Assembly: GCA_033675265.1 (NCBI GenBank) | Contig: JAUJYZ010000954.1 | Location: 36,790 to 100,789, forward strand | DNA from: Actinostola sp. cb2023 | Taxonomy: Eukaryota; Cnidaria; Anthozoa; Actiniaria; Actinostolidae | Length of the DNA stretch: 64,000 nt | Reading direction: 5' to 3' | Shown here: positions 57,986-64,000 of the stretch, one piece after another | Layout: every line of letters begins with the position of its first letter | Numbering within the stretch: position 1 is the stretch's first letter | The notes under the pieces: generated by a model | What the model saw: the letters and a program-made list of their open reading frames with translations, nothing else | Database searches by the model: none | What the model was told of the DNA's origin: nothing | Made by a program: the position numbers and the translations under genes

Positions 57986-58448
57986 GGAGGAAGGTAGTAA
58001 CAACAATAATGGTAACAAAACAGGGAAGTCAGGCATGCAACCTGTGCATGTGGATCTACAGCAAAACAGTCAAAATCCATCTACACAAAGTAGAGAAACC
58101 AAACTAACTTCAAAGACAGCAAAGGCACTTCAGACTGTCCTTGGAGACACACCCGATGTCTACGAGTTGGAGAAGATCAAAAATAGTCTATCAAGAAATA
58201 CCAAGTCACACTACTGTAAGATCAGATATGAAAATCAAGTTGTAAAAATCCAAACAGAAGTCCTAAAAGCGGTAAAAAAGTTCAAGCTAGTAATAAAAGA
58301 GTGGGACAAATCATTCTACACAAACACAGGAAGAATACCAAACCACGAGGATTATGTCTCATGTGAAGATATACACCACACAATCTATAAACAAAAACTT
58401 GCACTGAAACTTTTAGAATCATGGAAAATTACTGTTCATTTAGTCTAA
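56690..58448 (+). CDS. Gene of an unrecognised family, partly frameshifted
   Basis: The first part (56690-56909) reads HYHQMIDHAALIYRMVCLKS, ERYFDRIQDITHKTWSK and, after a shift near 56850, SNAFLHVQAEDTI. Exon 56910-57366 continues with ICHAQTREGISKLARHL, WQAHIQKIPDYLKHGPDQWW and GPHLSHFRSTT. Donor CCG|GTACAT joins acceptor CCCACAG at 57614. Exon 57615-57847 is acidic and ends before GTAAGT. Exon 57987-58448 ends in TAA after YCKIRYENQVVKIQ, GRIPNHEDYV and YKQKLALKLLESWKI, with a spacing like the C-terminal FAM13 motif (GR.P...D...YK). Phases 1 and 0 agree. The start is not identified. It may itself belong to a mobile element. Confidence 0.55.
57942..57985. repeat. (TTA)n microsatellite forming a splice acceptor
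   Basis: About 14 TTA units end in TTAAG, immediately before the last exon of the preceding gene. The repeat stands where a polypyrimidine tract is expected. Confidence 0.8.
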
Positions 58449-58837
58449 ATAGCCTTGATACTATATCACGATAGAAGCAGCAATTTCAAAAGGATCACAA
58501 TGTGTCTGCTTTATGTGTACAGTAACAATGTATTTTGGATGCTTTTGTCTCAGCCATCATACTGGCAGCATAGGGGGATTGTGGTATGATACATATTTTA
58601 TTTATGTTTTTTTGTCAAAGAACGCACGAAATATGCACAAGAACGCGCGAAATATGGGACCGTATTGTGGGTAGTTACTTCAAACTGGCTTTCCAATCAA
58701 TCATGCAGAATCGTGTGATGAAAATTAACCAATCAGCGTGCGAGAAATTCTACAAATTTGGCTTGCGTTCGCTTGTATAGAGATTTCCAAATTTTCCCCA
58801 GATAGCTAGTTCTTTGACAAAATATATAATAAACAAC
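58449..58837. other. No gene seen
   Basis: AT-rich, 3' of the preceding gene. A duplicated GAACGC(A/G)CGAAATATG lies near 58620-58655. Confidence 0.4.
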
Positions 58838-58946
58838 TTATTAGTCGGTTAAGCATCTAATACGGCTGTGAATTTTTACTCGTCATGTATTTTGGCGAGC
58901 CTTTTCAAATGACAAATGACAAATTAGATGCTTAGCCGACTAATAA
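58838..58946. mobile_element. 109-bp palindromic element
   Basis: TTATTAGTCGGTTAAGCATC at the left tip and GATGCTTAGCCGACTAATAA at the right tip. The arms of about 24 bp have one mismatch. Confidence 0.75.
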
Positions 58947-59116
58947 CCTCTATGTATCTACAATATATGATCTAAAATTATTGGAGGATGGCAATGACAA
59001 AAAGTATACATGTGAATACATTAATATAGTGTCATATTGTTTAGGTTCAAAAGGAAATAACCAGTTATTTCGATTAGCATCAATTGGCTTATTGTAGGAA
59101 AGCAAGTGTGACTGAA

Positions 59117-59498
59117 TACCCTGGGGGGACTCCCATGGATATAATTTAAGTATCAGGGATGCTCATCACATAGTTAGCAATTTGGTATCTTTTAGGGTGT
59201 TGAAATTGAAATCCAAATGTAATTAGTGTTGAAATTAGTCCTGAATCGCAATATACCATAGTCAGGAAACCAACACTGAGTGTGACGGGTAATTTATCAA
59301 ACAGTGAGCCTGTTAACGGCTATAATGTACCGTTCTTGTAAAGTTAATTCTTATGTTTGATATCTTTTAAGAGTTAAAAATCCATGAACCATGCAAGCCC
59401 ATAATTAAATGCTTTTGGTATCTTTAAGGGATATTTTTGAAAAATTCTGACAAGCATCCCCAATACTTTTATATGGGAGTCCTCCCCCCTTCCGGGTA
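59117..59498. mobile_element. MITE with about 50-bp inverted ends
   Basis: The left end TACCCTGGGGGGACTCCCAT and the right GGGAGTCCTCCCCCC...GGGTA are inverted. Inner parts AGTATCAGGGATGCT and AGCATCCCCAATACT also pair. A TA target is possible. Confidence 0.7.
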
Positions 59499-60143
59499 CT
59501 TTACACAACTGCAATAAAGCCAATAGTTAGTGCTAATCGTAGAACTTAATAACTCACTGATTCACTGCTTTAGGTTTTCTGATTTAGATTATGTATCATG
59601 AGCATTAAAATCATCTCAATCAATGGTAAACCAACCTCGATGTGCTTGGATGTTCATGTACATAATAACTTATATCCAGATAGGTACAATGTACATTTCA
59701 GCATCGCCAGAAAAGATAAAAAAATTTAAAAGCTTACAAATGTACATAAACATTCTGACAGGCATCTAACATGTAAATAAATGTAAATAATATTGTATAT
59801 AAAAGTAACTGTACTGTACACCTCCAAATAAATTTCAAGGGTACACATTTTTAGTAGTCAGCCTTACTATTTTATATGTATAATAAATTACATATTTATT
59901 ACAAATACATGTAACTTCATGTCATTGGTTAATTTATTCATACATTTTATGTAAAGAAAAAAATTAAAAGTATCAGTAGTAACAAACTCGTGGCACATTT
60001 ACTGACCTATTGTATTATAATTACTGTATATCATCTATATAATAGCAGAACTTGAATAAGCATATGATATATATACTGACATCATTGCAAAAAATAAACC
60101 TTTATACACTGTATATACTATGTGTACATGTATATCTCTATGC
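59499..60143. other. No gene seen
   Basis: AT-rich, with many ACATGTA words. No open frame or repeat worth reporting. Confidence 0.4.
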
Positions 60144-60292
60144 ACCAGTCAAGTGAAACCCCCGCTGGGCATTTAGTGGGGGAAAGCGGGGACTTTCATT
60201 TCAAAATCACTACATATTCGTTCCCAGGTAGGTGGGGAATAGGGGGGGGGGGGGGGGGGGGGGGGGGGGAGGGGGAGGTTCACTTGACTGGT
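60144..60292. mobile_element. 149-bp inverted-repeat element with a G28 run
   Basis: ACCAGTCAAGTGAA and its complement form the ends. An uninterrupted G run (60242-60269) precedes GAGGGGGAGG near the right end. A decayed CACTTGACTGG word recurs at 60720 and 60829. Confidence 0.75.
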
Positions 60293-60332
60293 ATATTATA
60301 TAATACAAATGTATACCGTATGTATAGAACAC

Positions 60333-60334
<2 letters not shown>

Positions 60335-60366
<32 letters not shown>

Positions 60367-60373
60367 GGCGCGC

Positions 60374-60422
<49 letters not shown>

Positions 60423-60519
60423 GGACGAGATTCAAAATGGTGTCTCGTTTCGCTACAGTCTCAGAATTTATTTGTTTAATAAAGTACCAGTTTTTATCCA
60501 ACTGATTTGGTAAATACTA
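60335..60519. mobile_element. 185-bp inverted-repeat element
   Basis: The ends TAGTATTTACCAAATCAGT and complement are about 23 bp, with one gap. It contains TTTGATTGGCT and ATTCAAAATGGTGTCTCG. Confidence 0.8.
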
Positions 60520-60520
60520 A

Positions 60521-60642
60521 AACAATTATTATCCCCCTCAGTGTCAGTGAGTAGTGGTGAATATTTACCTTGCTGCTCGAGGACTCGCAGCTCGGTAAAT
60601 ATACACCACTACTCGCCTCCACTTCGGGGAATAATAATTGTT
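60521..60642. mobile_element. 122-bp fold-back element
   Basis: AACAATTATTATCCCC and its complement, then GAGTAGTGGTGAATATTTACC and its complement, leave a loop of about 25 bases. It abuts the preceding element. Confidence 0.8.
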
Positions 60643-60699
60643 CTTTATCCTTTATTATTATTTTATTATTATTATTATTATCCTCACTAAATAGCAATC

Positions 60700-61740
60700 T
60701 GTGATCCCTATTGTACTATCACTTGACTGGCACATTATAATACAAACGTTTATGTATAGGACACATTCTCCTCACTAAAATATAAGCTTAGCAATATTAT
60801 TATACATTGTATATTCTGTGATCTATCACTTGACTGGTACATTATAATCAAGTGTATACATGTATGTACAGAACACATTACTCTCACTAAATGTCAATTA
60901 TATTCTGTGATCCCTATTGTACTTTACTTATTGAATCAAGCTACAGTATATTAAGCTTATTTAACTTTAATACATAAGCTTAAGCTTAGTTTTGAAATGC
61001 ATCATTTCGAAATAATCTACGAACGTAAATTGCATGACATAAAGCCTATATTTACATATGTTTATTCAAACCATTATCAAACATGATTGATATCAGTCTT
61101 ACAGAAAATACAAGGAGATTCAGATGGTTTACTTTCATTCGAGAATTAAAAAAAGTTTGATTCGCGTCTTTTTAGGGGTTTTGTCCGCCATCTTGAAAAT
61201 ATTGAACTTCGTGGGGGGTCTTCAACGGAGTTCAGACCCATGTCTTAAGTGGCTTGAGCTGGAGCAGTTTCTGTTCTTCTTATTCAAGTGATGGCAGCAG
61301 AGCCCCAATATTAGTTTCAATCGGTAACAAAATATGATAGAAGAAAGAAGAAAGTGTTAGTTGGTGCCTTTGGACTGGTGTCTGGTTTGCTAAGACATCA
61401 AGAACTATCGGGTCATAAAGGATTTTGATTTCATGACCAATGCTGTACAGCAAATTATGAACAGAATTGACCTCAAAGGTCAATATCAATATTAATATTT
61501 TTGATATGTGAAGGTACTACTAGTATTTATGACAACTTGTTACGTCTGATGAATAATATATCAAATGCTTGTAATGTATAACATACCGATAAGTAGACTT
61601 TTAATTTATTTTTCATGCATTGCCAAAATCAGTTCTCAGTGGCAATTTGAGCATGGAGAATTTTGATCAAAATATTGCCGGGAATGGACGAAGCAGAGCG
61701 GCAGAGATACCCCCAATTCATGTTTGTAATAATCATTGAA
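60700..61740. other. No gene seen
   Basis: AT-rich. TTTTGTCCGCCATCTTG (61180) resembles a promoter YY1 site on the minus strand. No supporting exon was found. Confidence 0.35.
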
Positions 61741-61746
61741 CGTTTT

Positions 61747-62040
61747 CTCGTACTTTCCAGGTGTCTCGCCCGAAAGTAGCAAAATTACTAGGTGTTTCGC
61801 CCGTAATTTTGTGGAACGTTTGATAATTATATCGTCACTTTATAATAAGTGAACCCCAAAATCAAGTAAGGCTTTTCCTCGTGCTTTCCAGGTGTTTCGC
61901 CCGAAAGCAGCAGGATTACTAGGTGCCTCGCCCGTAGAAATGTGAAAAGTCTTTCTTTGATATGAAATGTTCCCTCGTGCTTTCCAGGTGTCTCGCTCGA
62001 AGGCAGCAGGATTACCAGGGTGAATCGCCGTAGACCTGTG
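61747..62040. repeat. Three dispersed units of TTTCCAGGTGT(T/C)TCGCCCG
   Basis: Units start near 61747, 61878 and 61974. They share CTCGTGCTTTCCAGG, CGAAAGCAGCAGGATTAC and a second CTCGCCCGTA, at spacings of 131 and 96 bp. Confidence 0.75.
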
Positions 62041-62452
62041 GAATATTTCATGTTCACTACCCTGTAAATGATGCGTCTCCCAAAAAAGCTTATGCTTATG
62101 CTTGTCCATTCTCTGTCTGTTAGTTACACCGTAAAATGTATGGAACAAATCGAACTAAACAGATCCCCGATATAACTCATGAACCCCGGTAAAACGAACA
62201 CATTTACCCTAATAGCCAGCTATTGAATAATACTCAGATTAAAAAGGAGATCATTTTTCCTTTGAGTTTTGTAACGCTAGTACCGTTCATCTGACGTACG
62301 TGTTGACATACATAGTACACATCTATTTGTCTAGGGATTAATTCCTGTTGTGATGACACCACCGTGCGGTCGCTAATCTCCACTAAAGAATTCAAAGAAG
62401 CCAGCAAAAATTGTAAGTACGTACAAATAATGATAGTCTGCAGCTCCTTATG

Positions 62453-62742
62453 ATATATAAGTTAAAACTTATTTAGATTTTGAATTTTAAAACTGAATTG
62501 ATCGTCAATAACGTTTTTTATTTTGCATATGAATTTGATATTTTGGCGTTTGAATGTGCAACATTTCCCGCTCGGTCAAATTTATGCAAATGTTTGTGTG
62601 ACGTCAAGGGGTTTTCATAGAATAAAAACATGGTGGAGAGTTCAGCGCGGAATCGTAAAGTGTTGAAAAGAGGAGGAATTCGAAAACATTGTGCTACAGG
62701 AGGCCCGAATAACATCAGTTGCATGAACACCAGTTATACGAC
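62453..62742 (+). pseudogene. THAP-like fragment with upstream region, copy 2
   Basis: About 290 bp parallel to 28244-28533, including the ATG (62630) and the frame MVESSARNRKVLKRGGIRKH, then GGPNNISCMNTSYTT. It stops matching at 62742, before the HKFP part. Being cut inside the coding exon, it is a truncated duplicate. Confidence 0.6.
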
Positions 62743-62782
62743 TATGTTTTTTTACACTAAGTTATTGAAAAATGGAAGGCCA

Positions 62783-62879
62783 TTTATATTCTAGTTCGCT
62801 CCCCCGCTCAACCGAATATAAAACATTTATCATGTAATACGCAACCACTTATAGGGTGTGTCCACACGAGCCGCGTGCG
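62783..62879. repeat. 97-bp direct repeat (second copy 63250-63346)
   Basis: CATTTATATTCTAGTTCGCTC through GTCCACACGAGCCGCGTGCG is identical in both places, 370 bp between the copies. In minus-strand sense both lie after the recombinase ORF. Related ATTTAAATACCCA(T/A)TGA words occur nearby (63073-63090 inverse, 63373-63412). Confidence 0.85.
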
Positions 62880-63396
62880 CTCTCTTTATTCACTCAATAA
62901 CTATCAGTTAATACACATTTGTATTATGGTAATGCTAGTTATCAACGAGAGGTTGACTTATATAATATTTATTGTCAGTGAACCACTGAGACCAGGTAGC
63001 AATATGTAAGATATCATAAGTAGTATTTATGGAGTTTCAAGGAATGAGAAACCTGACCGTATCGTCTTGCAGTCATTGGGTATTTAAATTGTGGAGCGCT
63101 GAGTGCGACTGACGTTGGACGCGAATGACTACAACGTCCTCCTAGCTGATTATATATTAGCGTCCCGCTAATGAAAGCACTCCGCCCTAACACAACAACC
63201 TCACATACCGAAATGCACCCTATGCTCGTGTTCCATACCCATGATAAATACATTTATATTCTAGTTCGCTCCCCCGCTCAACCGAATATAAAACATTTAT
63301 CATGTAATACGCAACCACTTATAGGGTGTGTCCACACGAGCCGCGTGCGAACTAAGAGAACGGGTTCAGACAATTTAAATACCCATTGACGAAAGT

Positions 63397-64000
63397 CTAA
63401 ATACCCAATGAACGAGAAACAGACAGTAGAGATTGGATATTATCTTTTATATAACCGTCCTTAGCTTTTTCCGATTTCCATCGGCCGTGTCTTTTAAATA
63501 ATCGGTCATTGATATTAGCGTTAGCAGCTGCAGAGGCTCCTCCGGCCCTAAGACTATGAAGCCCATAATCTTTCCTGGAGAGACCAATACACTCAAAGGC
63601 ACTCAGGACCAATTCTCTTGCTCTTGAATAAGAAAGCTGTTGCTGGTTACGGAATTTGTAAACACCTTCCCTACTAAAATAGGTTAATGAACGGAAAATA
63701 TATTCGTTAGAATCGGGGGAGAAGTCAGCAGTTGTGAAATATCTAAGGGTCAAGGCAACAGGACAAGTTGATTTAAATGTCTTGGCAATCACAACCCAAG
63801 CCCCCTCTCTGTAAATATCAGTCTTACTGTGTTCAACAAAAATGCGCATATATGCATCTTCAAATTGAAAATCACATCTGCGCAACTGTGCTAATTCACC
63901 GAACCGAAGAAACCCAGAATAACCTAAAACGCATAAGGTAAGTAAGCGCAAGTCCGACAAATTGGATGAGGAAGAACCATAACGCACAAACAGTTTAAGA
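63397..64000 (-). CDS. Tyrosine recombinase, catalytic part (DIRS/Ngaro or Crypton type), N-terminus off window
   Basis: The frame 63987-63397 is open for 196 residues and continues beyond the window. It contains GYSGFLRFGEL (catalytic Arg of the first box), HSLRAGGASAAA (His-x-x-Arg box), HGRWKS (second His/Trp) and GYIKDN with the nucleophilic Tyr. These are the residues of phage-integrase-family recombinases. The enzyme would integrate a circular DNA intermediate. The 97-bp direct repeats after its stop fit the split direct repeats of Ngaro-like elements. The frame is intact. The host element could equally be a Crypton. Confidence 0.85.
   Translation of the reverse strand, partial: LKLFVRYGSSSSNLSDLRLLTLCVLGYSGFLRFGELAQLRRCDFQFEDAYMRIFVEHSKTDIYREGAWVVIAKTFKSTCPVALTLRYFTTADFSPDSNEYIFRSLTYFSREGVYKFRNQQQLSYSRARELVLSAFECIGLSRKDYGLHSLRAGGASAAANANINDRLFKRHGRWKSEKAKDGYIKDNIQSLLSVSRSLGI

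Overview
The window looks like a stretch of an AT-rich invertebrate nuclear genome, most likely a cnidarian (coral or sea anemone). The reasons are long introns with GT/AG borders, a secreted PAN/apple plus C-type lectin plus LamG gene, and a dense mix of DIRS-like, Penelope-like, Helitron and DNA elements. The species call is inference. Nothing bacterial, such as operons or Shine-Dalgarno sites, is present.

Layout. 1-2560 (minus): decayed DIRS-type retroelement (gag-like, RT, start of RNase H). 3507-6020 (plus): broken Penelope-like element (RT and GIY-YIG) split by an 845-bp inverted-repeat element. 6200-9630: microsatellite, a tRNA-derived SINE-like copy, short duplications and a 68-bp minisatellite bracketed by 141-bp direct repeats. 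9823-15039: dispersed repeats and inverted-repeat elements. 15345-25566 (plus): the one gene I can model completely, seven exons and 442 residues: signal peptide, PAN/apple, then a C-type lectin domain whose halves are separated by a symmetric phase 1-1 LamG cassette. Its 4.6-kb third-to-last intron is packed with TTAA-flanked elements. 26117-38600: nested small elements, several with target-site duplications I could verify, some against empty copies elsewhere in the window. Also here are two unrecognised minus-strand exons and a THAP-like fragment running into a 278-bp GATA array.

38978-44426 (plus): a Helitron (in-frame 69-bp repeats, 2A-like motif, OTU protease, DUF6570-like region, HUH Rep start), broken by frameshifts and by a 1.3-kb insertion. 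It stops at the edge of the most striking object: a 12.2-kb element (44427-56668) with about 3-kb terminal inverted repeats. Its core (48156-53075) is one large frameshifted gene with N-terminal Cys/His modules, a FEN/XPG-like constellation of acidic nuclease motifs and a C-terminal tesmin/TSO1-type CXC motif. I cannot assign it to a named transposon superfamily.

56690-58448 (plus): a partly frameshifted gene of an unrecognised family. 58449-63396: non-coding, with palindromic elements, G-tracts, a second THAP-like copy and a 97-bp direct repeat. 63397-64000 (minus): C-terminal part of a tyrosine recombinase (DIRS/Ngaro or Crypton type). Many coding regions carry one-base frameshifts with few in-frame stops, so either recent decay or indel-type assembly error should be considered.
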